Part shown: positions 1 through 10,262 of the stretch, piece after piece
Layout of the letters: each line of letters begins with the position of its first letter
Numbering within the stretch: the stretch's first letter is position 1
Assembly: GCA_022478985.1 (NCBI GenBank)
Contig: JAKSZP010014897.1
Location: 1 to 64,000 of the forward strand
DNA: 64,000 nt
Direction: 5' to 3'
From: Massospora cicadina
Taxonomy: Eukaryota > Entomophthoromycota > Entomophthoromycetes > Entomophthorales > Entomophthoraceae
The notes under the pieces: generated by a model
Seen by the model: only the letters and a program-made list of their open reading frames with translations
The model's database searches: none
What the model was told of the DNA's origin: nothing
Made by a program: the position numbers and the translations under genes

Positions 1-534
1 ATTTGATCAAGTATTTAAGCATAGCGCTTGGCCTGAATATGCTCGCATATTATGGCCAATTTCTGATGCATCAAATCTTGGCAATTGGTCCCAATTATTG
101 GGAACAAAATCAACTCAATTGTATATAAAATAATTTGGGGAAGACCCAAAGTTAACATCTGAAATTCCCATGGACTTCAGACGAAAAAAAATGTAATCAA
201 TTTCCTACCTTAAGGCGAAATTTGTATGTTGATCCACATAATTGGCATGATAGCACTTGCGTAGACTGCCTGAAAGGGGTTACTTAGTGCTATTAAGGAA
301 AAGGTCTGCTGACGTCCCAATTAGGGGTGCGTCATTTACTTCAATTGAGGGCAAAATGTCACAGAAGGTGTGTTTTGTCAGCAGTAAGACAAAACTGAAA
401 TCCAGAAGATCTTAGGACAATTTTGCATTCTTTTATCGCAATTTTTGTACCTGAAATCATCCCAATTCTGAGAGTATTTTGCCACCAATGAACCTTAGAA
501 AAGTTTCAGTCGTAGGCTGAACTGTGGTGGTTAA
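1..534. other. Unassigned flank left of element K
   Basis: This A+T-rich stretch matches nothing else I can recognise in the window. On the plus strand, positions 2-136 are an open frame of 44 codons (containing WPEYARILWPISDASNLGNW) that ends in TAA and runs off the left edge. It could be the end of a gag-like or cellular ORF, but I recognise no domain. Before K inserted, the segment was continuous with the sequence from 3479 onward, because ATAGC at 535-539 and 3474-3478 is K's target duplication. Confidence 0.4.
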
Positions 535-539
535 ATAGC

Positions 540-1100
540 TGCCAGGATTTCCCTGGGTTAAGTGTAAGCCTTGTCCAGGGGAAGGATCAACATCCCCCTT
601 CAAGGGGTGTAAATCCTAAGCAGATTATTAGATTCAAAAATAAGAGTTGAATCTACAAGTATATCAAATTTGGGGCTTGGTATAAGTTACCCCAAATTCA
701 AGGTGATGGTATATCCCCTTCCCTCAGGAAATGTGACCTGGGATATCACCTGACCTGGTCACGAGGGTGGCTTGATCCAAGTAAGGGTCATAATAGTGGG
801 CAATCCAGAAGGCTAGTAGAAACCCTATTTGGATGAAGCCACAACGATCCCTGAGGCACGTGTCCCCAAATACCCTATAAATATCCCTAATTTTTATTCC
901 AATAAAACACTTCCATTTATAAGATCTAATTTATCTTATATTTTTATTTAAGTTAAATTATTCAAATGGCCGGAGTCTCGTCCATTGTCATTTCCAGAGC
1001 TGCCCCTGTCCTCTTGGCTGACGCCAGCCCCTTGCAGTCAGCCTACTTGTTGGGTTCCCCTGTATTAGTACCAGCGAGTGCATCTTGGGGAAACCCAACA
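540..1100 (+). repeat. 5' LTR of element K
   Basis: This is a direct repeat of 2912-3473. It starts TGCCAGG, where the partner has TGTCAGG, and ends CCCAACA, where the partner has CCTGACA. A TATA-like CTATAAATAT near 875-884 is followed about 20 bp later by AATAAAAC (about 900), a plausible promoter and poly(A) pair. Differences from the 3' copy are scattered single bases. Confidence 0.92.
874..884 (+). promoter_or_regulatory. TATA-like box in K LTR
   Basis: CCTATAAATAT occurs at the same offset in both K LTRs (second copy near 3247-3257). It is the obvious core-promoter candidate for K transcription. The following AATAAAAC could serve in 3' end formation. Confidence 0.5.
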
Positions 1101-1102
1101 AC

Positions 1103-1120
1103 TGTTGCACACTAAAGGGG
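1103..1120 (+). promoter_or_regulatory. Primer-binding site of K
   Basis: TGTTGCACACTAAAGGGG lies 2 nt after the 5' LTR. It matches 15 of 18 positions of TGGTGCTCACTACAGGGG, the sequence found at the same place in elements B and F. The inference is a shared tRNA primer; I cannot name the tRNA. Confidence 0.7.
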
Positions 1121-1324
1121 CGCTTCCCTGGCACGCCCTGAGGTTCTACCCTCAACCTTGGATGATAATGAACCCACCATGAGCACGCTGGACACCAATC
1201 TTCTCACTTACCTCTGATGGAACAGCCAAGACCCCACCACAGTTGGGTCCGATTTCCCAAGGAAGTCCTTCAAGTGTACCCCAAAGAATTTGTTTGCTTC
1301 TGAGCTCCCAGTCAGCTGAAGCCC

Positions 1325-1699
1325 TTGCTGGACCTGTTAAAAACGCCTGAAGAATTTAAAAACGATGAACTTGAGCCAAGATGCCAGCATAATAAAATAA
1401 AAAGATTAGTGAAGGCAATAATTTATCACAGGGACCAAGCATCACAGTTTAAGAGGATGTGGGATGCTTGGAGAGAAGAAGCCTTTGAGGACATCACCCA
1501 GCGGGATGACTATTGGGCGCTTGGACCAGTTAACAATGATGAAATGGTTATGTTCAAAAACCTTTTAGCTTTGAACAAATTTGAGAAAAAATTGGCCAAG
1601 CTACAACTTACCCTTTGGTCAAAAAGTGAAAATCAAAATGGTCCGAGTGCTCAAAATTCAAAAACAATTAATTTTATTACTAAATATAATTTTACTTAG
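1325..1699 (+). CDS. K internal ORF 1, hypothetical (124 aa)
   Basis: The 124-codon ORF starts at a TTG-type codon 225 bp inside the 5' LTR. The product is hydrophilic and charged, with a segment containing HRDQASQFKRMWDAWREEAF and a basic C-terminal third. I recognise no retroviral motif: no CCHC knuckle, no DTG, no polymerase box. Its position just after the primer-binding site is where gag normally begins, so it may be a shrunken Gag, but that rests on position alone. It is the longest ORF in K, and K carries no enzymes. Confidence 0.4.
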   Translation: MLDLLKTPEEFKNDELEPRCQHNKIKRLVKAIIYHRDQASQFKRMWDAWREEAFEDITQRDDYWALGPVNNDEMVMFKNLLALNKFEKKLAKLQLTLWSKSENQNGPSAQNSKTINFITKYNFT

Positions 1700-1876
1700 A
1701 TAATTTAAACTGAAACCCTCCGTTCAAAGTTGAGACAAAAAGAGAATCAATTTCAATCTTGACAAGCTTCAAAAAGTTGCAGGAAGCCTAAAACATAATT
1801 GGTGTGATGATGCAATTTGAATGCCAGGCAAAATACCTGGGACTTACCTCTGCACTGTTGAGAATATGCTTAATGT

Positions 1877-2200
1877 CTCTTTTCTGGCAATGCTATCACT
1901 TTAAAACTTTGACGACGCCCTTCCCAAGATTGGGCCTCAAACTAATACAACTAAAAATCTAGAATGCCCAGTTCAACTCTCTGTTTGGGATAGTGTTGAT
2001 CCTAATGAAGATGAAAGTCAAAAAAAACTGAAGCTTGAAGACTCCTTTCTGGCAATGCTACTGCTTCCTGATTTTGATGACGCCCCTCCCAAGATTGGGC
2101 CAATTATTAGAATAAATAATTTAGATTTCCCAGTTTGACTCTCCAATTTGGATAGCACCAATCCTAATGAAGATGAGAGTCCCAAAGAAGTGAAGCCCAA
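1877..2200 (+). repeat. Tandem duplication inside K (2 x about 163 bp)
   Basis: About 1877-2038 and about 2042-2200 are diverged head-to-tail copies. Both run from CTGGCAATGCTA through CCAAGATTGGGCC to CCTAATGAAGATGA. The second copy supplies the start of the ORF at 2148, so the duplication may have reshaped the coding region. Confidence 0.8.
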
Positions 2201-2432
2201 GAAACTGGCCAACGTCACCTCCGCTACCGTTGCCAACCTTTCAGCCCACTTTGCATTTTCCTCTCAAACATTGTCGCATGACAAACTTTCAGGGGGCCAC
2301 GCCCTATCATTGCCTGGCCATCCTCCAAGCTTGTGGGGTCACTCGCCCATGCTACCCACTGTCAATGACCTTTTCCCTGAGCCTTACCTGAATCTGCTAG
2401 TGGACAAGGTGATCGCAAAATGCCAGGCTTGA
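2148..2432 (+). CDS. K internal ORF 2, hypothetical (94 aa)
   Basis: The product has a short acidic-to-basic N-terminus (NPNEDESPKEVKPKK) and then a Ser/His/Pro-rich region including SLPGHPPSLWGHSPMLPT. No domain is recognised. Its stop codon TGA (2430-2432) touches the ATG of the next ORF at 2433. The next ORF is in the same frame, so one base change would join the two into a protein of about 194 aa. It is best read as part of a K-specific Gag-like protein. Confidence 0.4.
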   Translation: MDSTNPNEDESPKEVKPKKLANVTSATVANLSAHFAFSSQTLSHDKLSGGHALSLPGHPPSLWGHSPMLPTVNDLFPEPYLNLLVDKVIAKCQA

Positions 2433-2732
2433 ATGGCAACTGAGATGAACCAAAAAATTGAAGAGGCCAAAGCCTGCATGGCCAAGATGGTGCAGGAGAT
2501 GTATGAACGGATGGCTCAGATAAAGGCAGAGTTGATAGCCTCCAAGTCAGAAATCTGGGACAATACCAACCAGATCAAAACGCTTACAATTGACAAATTG
2601 CAGCTTAGGCTGGAGTTAACTGACCTCAAAACCAAATGGCAGCTTGAAGCCAATCATTACAAAAAATCAAATTGCACAGATAGAAGTGTTGCGCGGATCA
2701 AGGGGCTTGAAGCTACCTTTCCCAAAGAATGA
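2433..2732 (+). CDS. K internal ORF 3, predicted coiled-coil protein (99 aa)
   Basis: It begins ATG directly after the TGA of the ORF ending at 2432. The sequence is rich in E, K, Q, M and L with heptad-like spacing over about residues 1-70 (for example EMNQKIEEAKACMAKMVQEM), so a long helical coiled coil is likely. Gag proteins of elements F and H also begin with helical, charged segments, so this may be the assembly part of a Gag. No zinc knuckle follows before the 3' LTR at 2912. Confidence 0.45.
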   Translation: MATEMNQKIEEAKACMAKMVQEMYERMAQIKAELIASKSEIWDNTNQIKTLTIDKLQLRLELTDLKTKWQLEANHYKKSNCTDRSVARIKGLEATFPKE

Positions 2733-2911
2733 TCCGAATTTACTATGAGGGCCTTAGCTGATATTTTTGTCCAGCTTCAAACCCTAACCACACCAGGCAC
2801 TATCACCGACCTGGTCTGCATTTTGCCTGAGGCTCCATATGCCCCCAAAGTTGAGTCCTCTGACCCTCAGGCCACAACTTGCTCCCCTAGGCCAAGGCTT
2901 GAAGGGGGCTC

Positions 2912-3473
2912 TGTCAGGATTTTCCCTGGGTTAGGTTTAAGCCTTGTCCAGGGGAAGGATCAACATCCCCCTTCAAGGGGTGTAAATCCTAAACGGATTA
3001 TTAGATTCAAAAATAAGAGTCAAATATACAAGTATATCAAATTTGGGGCTTGGTATAAGTTACCCCAAATTCAAGGTAATGGCACATCCCCTTCCCTTAG
3101 GACATGTGACCTGGGATATCACCTGACCTGGTCATGAGGTTGGCTTGATCCAATAAGGGTCATAATAGTGGGCAATCCAGAAGGCCAGGAGAAACCCTAT
3201 TTGGATGAAGCCATGACGATCCCTGGGGCACGTGTCCCCAAGTACCCTATAAATATCCCTAATTTTTATTCTAATAAAACACTTCCGTTTATAAGATCTA
3301 ATATATCTTATATTTTTATTTAAGTTAATTTAAATTAAATGAACGGAGTTTCATCCATTGTTGTGTCTGAAGCTGCCCCTGTCCTCTTGGCTGACGCCAG
3401 CCCCTTGCAGTCAGCCTACTTGTTGGGTTCCCCTGCATTAGCACCAGTGAGCGCATCTTGGGGAAACCTGACA
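2912..3473 (+). repeat. 3' LTR of element K
   Basis: This is a direct repeat of 540-1100, 562 bp, TGTCAGG to CCTGACA, followed by the target duplication ATAGC at 3474-3478. A purine-rich tract lies immediately upstream. Short ORFs at its edges are LTR read-through, not genes. Confidence 0.92.
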
Positions 3474-3478
3474 ATAGC

Positions 3479-3865
3479 TGTTGAGATTTTGTGCTGGAAT
3501 GTGGCTAGGAGATTCCCTAAAGGTATAAATACCAGCGCCTGGCCTAATGAACATGATTTAATAAATAGCTTTAATAAAAGTTGTATTAATTTTATCCTTT
3601 TCCTGGTGTTCATCCTAAATCGTAACCTTGGAGAAGTGTTGACTAACTGGAAGGACCAAATCCCCAGTTTGTATTAAATCTTGCCTCAAAAGAAGTTCCT
3701 GAATATGAAGGAAAAATTATGCCAAAATTATCCGGAAGAGTTGAGGTGAATTTGATAGGCCTAGTGAGTATTGAATGGTACAAATACCATAAACTACAGG
3801 CACTATCAAGGATCAACTACTGAAACTTCAGCACAAATAGATGTGCAGGATAACAATTTTCAAGC
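3479..3865. other. Unassigned sequence between K and element B
   Basis: No gene is visible. On the plus strand, GGTATAAATACC near 3519-3530 is followed by AATAAATAG and TTTAATAAAAG (3558-3580), the TATA plus poly(A) arrangement seen in K's LTR. The stretch may be the 3' part of another LTR cut by K, but no second copy lies in the window. Confidence 0.35.
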
Positions 3866-4403
3866 GAGAAATCCTCATATTTTGACACCCATATCTAACA
3901 TCAACCCAATAAAGTGGACACTGTTAATCTCATTGAGGAAAAATTAACAAACCTTTTCCTATCTCTTGATGTTTTTTGACGATGATGGATTAATAGTAAA
4001 TTTCCTCAATAGGATATTAATGGGTTGATAATAGGCAGGGTCTTATATACCTGGCAACACCTAAGGTTCTAATGAGCTTACTTCATCAATACTTTTTATG
4101 TGCAGCAGACAGGCTCAGGGGATCTGTAGAGTAATATTGATAGCAATTATCCGTTGTTCACCAGCCTTGGTTACTGTTTCCTCTGATGTATAAAAAGTAA
4201 TGCCTTCTGAAGCGTCCACCAATTTGGGCAACTTTTTTGTGTTGCATCCTGAGGTCATGTATAATTAAGGTTAAGCAGAGGACGGGTATTCAACTAAGCA
4301 GGAATATTCTTTTTTATGGGGTTCTTCATTAGGAAGGTAGTGGAACTTTATAACCAAGTAGGGAGAGGCAGCCCTGTTTCATGTTGATTATACCATCATA
4401 TCA

Positions 4404-4656
4404 ATCATAAACTGTGTGCCAATAAGCATATCTTAAGTGTTATTGTCCAAGGCCATGGTGGGAGCTGACAATATGAGATTTCCAATTTAAATAGGAAAGG
4501 AAGAGTAGGCTCCAATAGCACTGGTGTTGTTGGGACCCGCTGTTCCAAACTCCTGCTTACACTCAAGATCAGGAGACAGCTTAATCTCTTTGATCAGCTT
4601 GGAAGAGAGAACGTTCACAGGAGATCCAGTGTCCAAGGTAGCCCTAACCCATACTT
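4404..4656 (-). pseudogene. Element B protease (retropepsin) fragment
   Basis: On the minus strand the frame reads LDTGSPVN, the retropepsin active site with its catalytic Asp, and continues with EFGTAGPNNTSAIGAYSS. This matches the protease of element A at 23929-24178 almost residue for residue. A TAA interrupts the frame about 50 codons after the Asp, and another stop lies near the DMLIGT motif, so no functional enzyme can be made. The enzyme would have cleaved the Gag-Pol polyprotein. No zinc knuckle is visible upstream, as in A. Confidence 0.75.
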
Positions 4657-4970
4657 TTTAAATAACGACCTCACCTACTAAATGGTCCCACCAAAGTTAG
4701 GGGGGAGAGCTTATACTTCCTTAAGACTGATAGTAGAGGCAAGCTTTTTAACTGTCTCAGGATAGTTATCTTTAATGGACTGTAGGGTGTGAATATGATG
4801 AATTGGTCGGATCAGCAAAGTAATAAACCTGGCCAGCATCGCTAGAGGTATCAATAACCTTAGGGCACCCCAGCACTTGATTAAGGTAGATTTCTTGAGG
4901 GATCAGGGCTATATTACTCCTTCAGGTTCAGCCGATCTGGTATGCATACTTCAACAGGGGCTCCTATAAC

Positions 4971-6330
4971 TTAATAGCCAACGTCCTCATAACCTCCTTC
5001 AGACTTGTCATCTAAATAGTTGTCCAAATACAATGGGTGAATGCTATAAGAGCAGTCAGAGGTTAAGGCCATAACTTTAGTAGCTGAGGGACCATCTGCA
5101 GTGATTATCATTGGAGGAGCAGGTGGCTTAGCTTGAGCAGGCTTCTCTTTAAGCGCATGGTTGTTGGGAGCGACTGTCACCAAAGGGAGAGGTTTGTGTT
5201 TCATCATAGATACAGGTTTTGGATTAGACTTGGCTGTAGGTTATATCATCGTAGAGGTGGATGCTATAACTGTGAAAGATTTGGGTTGATCAGAGGCTGC
5301 AAGCCTTGAGGAAACAGGTGGTTTAGCTTTAGTAACCTGTTCCTGAAACCCATTGTTGGTGGGGGTGAATGTCACCTGAGAAAGGGGTTTAGGCCTAGGA
5401 GAAGGCTTTTGAATCACTTGGAGAGGTTTGTTAGTTGGCACAAGCTGATCTTGGTGGCAAGGTGAGGGCCGGGAGTGTTGCCCCATTAATAATGATGCAC
5501 TCTGACTTACTGTTTTGAGAACCTCAGGTTAAATGGGCGAAGGAAGATCAGGTGTGAGATGCACTGAAAGTGCTGGGCTCAGAGTAACAATCCGCATAGG
5601 GGTCAACATAGCCTCCTCTGTTGGGGCTTCAGTTGATCACTCCTCAATGGTCCAAACCTGGGGGTTCATCAAAGCTTCAAAAGTTATTGCACAGGAATAC
5701 AAATCAGAAAATTTAATAAGGCCTCTTTTATTTCACAGAGTTTTTAGAAGTTTGCTTTAGGGAGATGATATGCCAATTTAAAGAAGGTTGGGAAGCTAAC
5801 CCAGATAACATACCTGCTACAGCATCATCCAGGTTTAGCATGTTAGATGCTGACAACCTCTTAGCAGAAATGTAGAATAGCTTATTAAAGGCAGTGATCC
5901 GTTCACCTTCATACATACTAAAGCGCATAAAAGCTTGTTTTTCCTTAGTTAAACTCTGTTTGGATCCAAATTCCGCTATAAGAGCATCTTTAACCTTGGA
6001 TCAGGTTTGTAAAGCATCCATATAAGGGAACATCAGTTCTTGGGCCAAGTGACTATAACGAGGAAGGATTTTCTTGACCTTCTGGTGGTCAGTCGCCCCT
6101 TCCATGGCTGCTTAATAAACGTATGATAATGAATCAAATACTATGCTCACCAGGGGTGAACTTATCCCTTAAGGGACATTTAAATGGGCGCTGTTTGAGT
6201 TTTTTAGTCTTGATAAAGCGCTTGCTAGTTGTTGTTTAAGGGCAACTAGTTAGAGTTTAAAAGCAGAGGGGAGATTGCAAGGGTTATTCACCCCAACACC
6301 CTCCATTTTTGATAATTGATTGTTGTGTAC
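4971..6330 (-). pseudogene. Element B gag and gag-pro linker
   Basis: The capsid-like core (5728-5928) contains YISAKRLSASNMLNLDDAVA, matching element A's YLAAQRLSTSNMLTLDDAVA. Upstream pieces near 6000 resemble the A segment that reads LIAEFGSKQSLTG. Downstream, Pro/Lys-rich low-complexity pieces (5486-5241 and 5207-4971) end in KSEGGYEDV, the counterpart of A's YEGGYDDF just before protease. The frame is broken by several stops and shifts. The product would have formed the virus-like particle. The missing CCHC knuckle appears to be a family trait, since A shows the same proline-rich linker. Confidence 0.7.
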
Positions 6331-6333
6331 TAT

Positions 6334-6351
6334 CCCCTGTAGTGAGCACCA
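6334..6351 (-). promoter_or_regulatory. Primer-binding site of B
   Basis: The minus strand reads TGGTGCTCACTACAGGGG, 2 nt from the LTR end at 6354. This is the exact sequence found next to F's LTR and, shifted only at the last base, next to A's. TGG at the LTR-proximal end fits pairing with a tRNA CCA terminus. Confidence 0.8.
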
Positions 6352-6353
6352 CT

Positions 6354-7085
6354 TGTTTGACTCTGGTCTGGGTTATGCTCAAAGGTGTTAATTTGACCCA
6401 GAGTTCAACAAATTTTCAGGAGAAAATTGATTTCTAATGCTGAAATAATTAGAGTGGGGTTTGAACACTGCTAGTCATAATGAAAATATGAGGTAGTAAA
6501 AAATAAAAAGTTAGGGTTTAAAATCTTTTATTATTAGCTACGAGGGTAAGAAAAAGGAACCCTCTTAATAAGTTGATACATTGTATTTAAATTGGTGCGG
6601 CTCAAAGTTTGGATGGTTTAGTAAAATCTGAATTAGGAAATATTTTTTTAGCACTAGGTGGTACCAACCTAGAGAAGAGATACACCAATCTCTGAATTAG
6701 GAAATATTATGATTGACCCATTGCATCCCAGAAAACTCGCCTTGTTTTGAGGAAACATCTGATGGCAAGTCAATTTTTGGTAGGATATGACCATGAGATA
6801 ATGATTTAATCATTTTTAACCCAACTAGCAATCATGAAAATATTTTTACCTTGCAATACCCCTTCTGACCCTATAAAAGGGGCATGCCTCTGTGGGGTAG
6901 GTTGCACTAAATTAGTAGTGGACTGAGGAGGAGCCTCCAATGGGCTCTCCTAAATTCGCCACAAAGTTGGTGCAAACTGATCACCAGACTCTGTGATATT
7001 TGGCTGAAATTTTTTTATCAAATTTATTGCCCTTTTTCAATGGATTATACCAAGAATCAGTCAGGGTCTTTAGGCTGATTTCGTC
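6354..7085 (-). repeat. 5' LTR of element B (right edge approximate)
   Basis: The LTR lies directly outside the primer-binding site. It shares blocks with the A LTR, such as TTTCAGCCA (near 7003) and CCCCTTTTATAGG (near 6870-6885), in the same orientation. The right edge is judged only from where similarity to A fades. It contains a 46-nt retroposon with an 18-bp target duplication. Confidence 0.6.
6627..6708 (-). mobile_element. Micro-retroposon 1 (46 nt) with 18-bp target duplication
   Basis: TCTGAATTAGGAAATATT occurs at 6627-6644 and again at 6691-6708. The 46 bases between them (6645-6690) read on the minus strand to GGTACCACCTAGTGCTAAAA, an A-tailed end. The same 3' end closes the 1.9-kb retroposon at 56387-58301 and three other tiny insertions. 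The segment CTAGGT-TGGTACC-ACCTAG can fold as a 6-bp stem with a 7-nt loop. This is the longest of the four tiny copies. TSD, A tail and 5' truncation together indicate target-primed reverse transcription. Confidence 0.88.
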
Positions 7086-10000
7086 CTCATTCTTCCTTAC
7101 TTTGAAACAAAACACTCTTATTAACTAATTGGACTTGTAATTGTCAACAAGCAGCAAGGTGATTTTACCTCTGCTCAACTGTTTCCTCATTTTTTGGTAT
7201 GCAACACATTCTGAATTATGTTTTCTATGGCATGCATCTTTTTCATCTGATCCCAATGAGCGTTTCTGTTTTTAAAGATAATAGTAGCTAAATTTTTGTT
7301 AGAATAGGCAGTAAATGCGACCAGTTTATAAAAATCTTGGACACATTTCTCCCTTTATCATAAGCTTGAGCTATGCTTTGCAACAGATTCATCAGTATTT
7401 GGATGGCACCATATGCTAACAGAAGACAGAAGAAAAAATAATGCCTGTATACCCTAATGGAGGCTTAGAGTAGATTGTATGTGGGCCTACCATAGGTTGC
7501 AGAATCATGAGTACTAACATGTAAGTAACCTCCACCACTAGTGACAGTAAAATTAGAGATGTTGATATCATACAAGAAAGCAGCAGCAAGCAAGATGAGC
7601 TTATCCCCCATTCCCCATTCCTCTCCATTTGTTATAAATAGGAGGCCTATCTTCCCCCAAAATCCATATGATCTTAATTGTTAGCCGCAAAGAAAGCAAG
7701 AAAAGATTTGACTTGGAATGAATCATTGCTAGAACTTCCAGGCGAACATGAACAAAGTGTTCCTGTAAATTTCAAATTATCAATGCAAACATTAAAATTG
7801 GCAATTATAATCACCAAAGTTGATATATTTGATGTGAATGTAGACTGAGGAATATTTATAGCTTGCATATCCTATAAGAATTCTAAAGTTCTTTTTTTAG
7901 CATTATTGTTTTAAAATTTTGCTTTTTAAATCTTTGACCAAAAAGTTTGAAATTTCAAAAAAATAAAAATCAGAGTAAGAGTTTTAAAAATAAAGTTATC
8001 AAAATAATAGTTTAATAGTATAAAGTTATTTTATGTATTAGGCATTAATTTTCCTTCAGCATAGGTTTGATTAGGCTGGGACCTGGCTGCAGAACAGGTC
8101 TAAAAAGATTTTCTTATTTTACAGGAAGCAGCGCATGGGGCACATGGGTAAAAAACACAATTGACATCATCAAAACAAACTACATAATTTCCACTAAGAC
8201 CCTACCAAAAGTAAAAAGAAAAAAGGGAAAAAAAGGAAAATATAACAAAACAAAATGTATGAAAAAAACTCTCTCCCTCAAAAACTAAGAAAAAGAGGAA
8301 AAAAGAACAAAAGAACTTTAACCATGTTGATCAACAATGTGGGTATTATACTTAAATAATATATTATATTATAGATATAGAAACAAAAATTTTCATTTTT
8401 GAGTCAAACACTTTTTAAATTTTGAATTTAATCAAATAGGATAATCAATTGAAAATTTTGATAAATATTTATGTGATTATAACAGAAAGATAGATTATTT
8501 AGGGCCAACAAGATTACATGGTTGGTAGGTAAACATAAGTGTCACAACTAACCACCAAACACTTAGTAAACCCATTGAACCTATCTTAAACTCAAATTGC
8601 AAAAACCATCAGCCAATAAGCAAAAAAATTTATCTATTAAACCAACCAAACAAAACTTCTTGCCAAAAACACAGAATCTTCCAACTTTCCAAATAACACC
8701 ACATGCACAGAAAAACAGAAACTGACTTTAGTTTTTGCCAAAGATAAAGTCACTAGATGTGAAATACAATGAACATTACTAGATAGATTAATTTTTTATT
8801 GACATGATCATTAAAAATTTAGTTTTGTTATCAAGTTAAATTTAAAAACCTGTTGATCCAACTAAGGATCAAGTTAAAAAGGCAATAAAATTAAAAAATG
8901 TATACTCTATATAAATTGGAATCTACAATTTTAAATTTTAAATTGAAAATTTAAGTTATATAAGACATAACAATTATATTTTCAAAATATTATAGGGTTT
9001 CAACTAAAGATGTCCAGAAGTGTTTTACCTTTTAGATTAAATTTTGGAAGGATACATATAAACTACTTAATAATTCTAAAGTATCAAGGTAAAATTTAAA
9101 AATGATGATCTAATATAGGGTCAAGTAATAAGCAACCATAATTAAACTTATATCTAAACCTATTTGATCTTCTATTTCAATCAATTAATCTGTAGTTAAA
9201 GCTATATAACTGAAGATTAATCATGTAGGTTTAGAATCAAAATAAAGAGAGTTTGTTTCAATTTTGGGTTATACACATCTAATTTTAAAAGTAAAAAATA
9301 GATAAATTATCTACTCTTTCAAATAAAATTAATGAGGCAGGTCAACCTTGAGACAGAATACCACATCAAGTTTTTATCCTGTGCTGGTTTTGAAACTGTT
9401 TTAATCAAAACGTGACCCAGAATGGAGCAGAAACCCCGCTATGATATCCACTCCACATTTAACCTTTCAAATATAAATAAATCATAAATTCATTTATTTG
9501 ATAATTAGATACAACATTCTATTAAAGGTTGCTTATTATTATATAGGTCATATATATGATAAGATGTAATATCTTACTTCATGAATTAAAATAGACTTTA
9601 TCCAATAAATTCTATTTCTTTGATATATAGACTAAGTGTACAAAAAAATTGAACTTTATCTTAGGTAGCAATATCATCCCATGCTTTGCTATAGTATTAC
9701 TATTCAAAGTTTAATACTCAAAATATAAAAAACACTACCCAAAGTTTAAATAAAAAGGCTGTTATGCTAGCTCAGAAGTCACTTTATTCCAATTTCCAAA
9801 AAGTGTAAAAGCTTAATATAAGATAACATTACCAATTAAATAGGTTAAAGAATATAGAAATTTTAATAATATGTCTCACTCAAAGCTCATATTATACCAA
9901 TTTTTACTTTATATAAACAGGAAGAAATTATTTCTTGAGATCTATAAAACTCAAATTAGCAAAACAAAAATAATTGACTGAAGTTCAATAATAGTTTTAG

Positions 10001-10262
10001 AAACAACATATATGACCAAAAAACATAAAATTATTAAACTATAAAGGTAAAAAATGATATAAAATTTCTAGATAAAGCCTAACTCCAGCCATTTTTTACT
10101 AAATAACAAAGAAAAAGCTAAGGGAATAGACCAACTTAACTCTTAAAAAAGCTTATATAACCCTAAGCAAATGTATAAAAATAAAGTTAAGTATCTGTAT
10201 TTCCAAAAATATGAAAACATTAAAGAAACATACTAATAATTATGTTTGAAGAAAAAATAAAA
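7086..10262. other. A+T-rich non-coding stretch, possibly interior of element J
   Basis: About 3.2 kb of very A+T-rich sequence has no ORF I would defend; the minus-strand ORFs at 7416-7628 and 7674-7868 lack any recognisable motif. Around 8208-8325 the plus strand is almost pure purine. If the primer-binding site at 10951-10965 is real, this is the interior of a minus-strand non-autonomous LTR element (J) whose 5' LTR is the fragment starting at 10968. No matching 3' LTR is visible to the left. Confidence 0.4.
8208..8325 (+). repeat. A/G-rich tract
   Basis: The plus strand is a long run of A with interspersed G (for example AAAAGGGAAAAAAAGG type segments), interrupted by a short CTCTCTCCCTC. 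It looks like expanded low-complexity sequence, perhaps an old poly(A) tail. No flanking duplication was found. Confidence 0.5.

Larger units (their letters stand above)
540..3473 (+). mobile_element. Element K: complete small LTR retrotransposon without pol (LARD/TRIM-like)
   Basis: Two LTRs of 561 and 562 bp enclose a 1.8-kb interior. The 3' LTR starts TGTCAGG and ends CCTGACA, a perfect 7-bp terminal inverted repeat. ATAGC at 535-539 and 3474-3478 is an exact 5-bp target duplication, so the unit is a bona fide insertion. A primer-binding site lies at 1103-1120 and a purine-rich tract (GAAGGGGGCT, near 2901-2910) sits against the 3' LTR. No protease, RT, RNase H or integrase motif is visible, so an autonomous partner must have supplied these. 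The interior keeps three short ORFs and a tandem duplication. The LTRs are very similar to each other, which makes K one of the younger LTR insertions here. Confidence 0.9.
3870..7085 (-). mobile_element. Element B: decayed Ty3/Gypsy relic, gag-pro with 5' LTR
   Basis: On the minus strand the order is LTR (about 7085-6354), primer-binding site (6351-6334), gag (about 6330-4970), protease (4656-4404) and the first part of pol to about 3870. It aligns piece by piece with plus-strand element A (22641-24790), including the stretch between protease and RT, so A and B are the same or sister families. RT, RNase H, integrase and 3' LTR are absent. Many in-frame stops show it is dead and old. A tiny retroposon sits in its LTR at 6645-6690. 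Confidence 0.75.

Noticed and set aside
6645..6690. tRNA-derived SINE with pol III promoter
   Set aside because: No convincing A or B box is visible in the tiny copies or at the 5' end of the 1.9-kb copy.
7416..7868. Two hydrophobic minus-strand ORFs
   Set aside because: No motif, no relation to the flanking elements, and such short ORFs are expected by chance.
8067..8288. 73-codon ORF with Lys-rich C-terminus
   Set aside because: It is the reading of an A/G-rich low-complexity tract in non-coding sequence.
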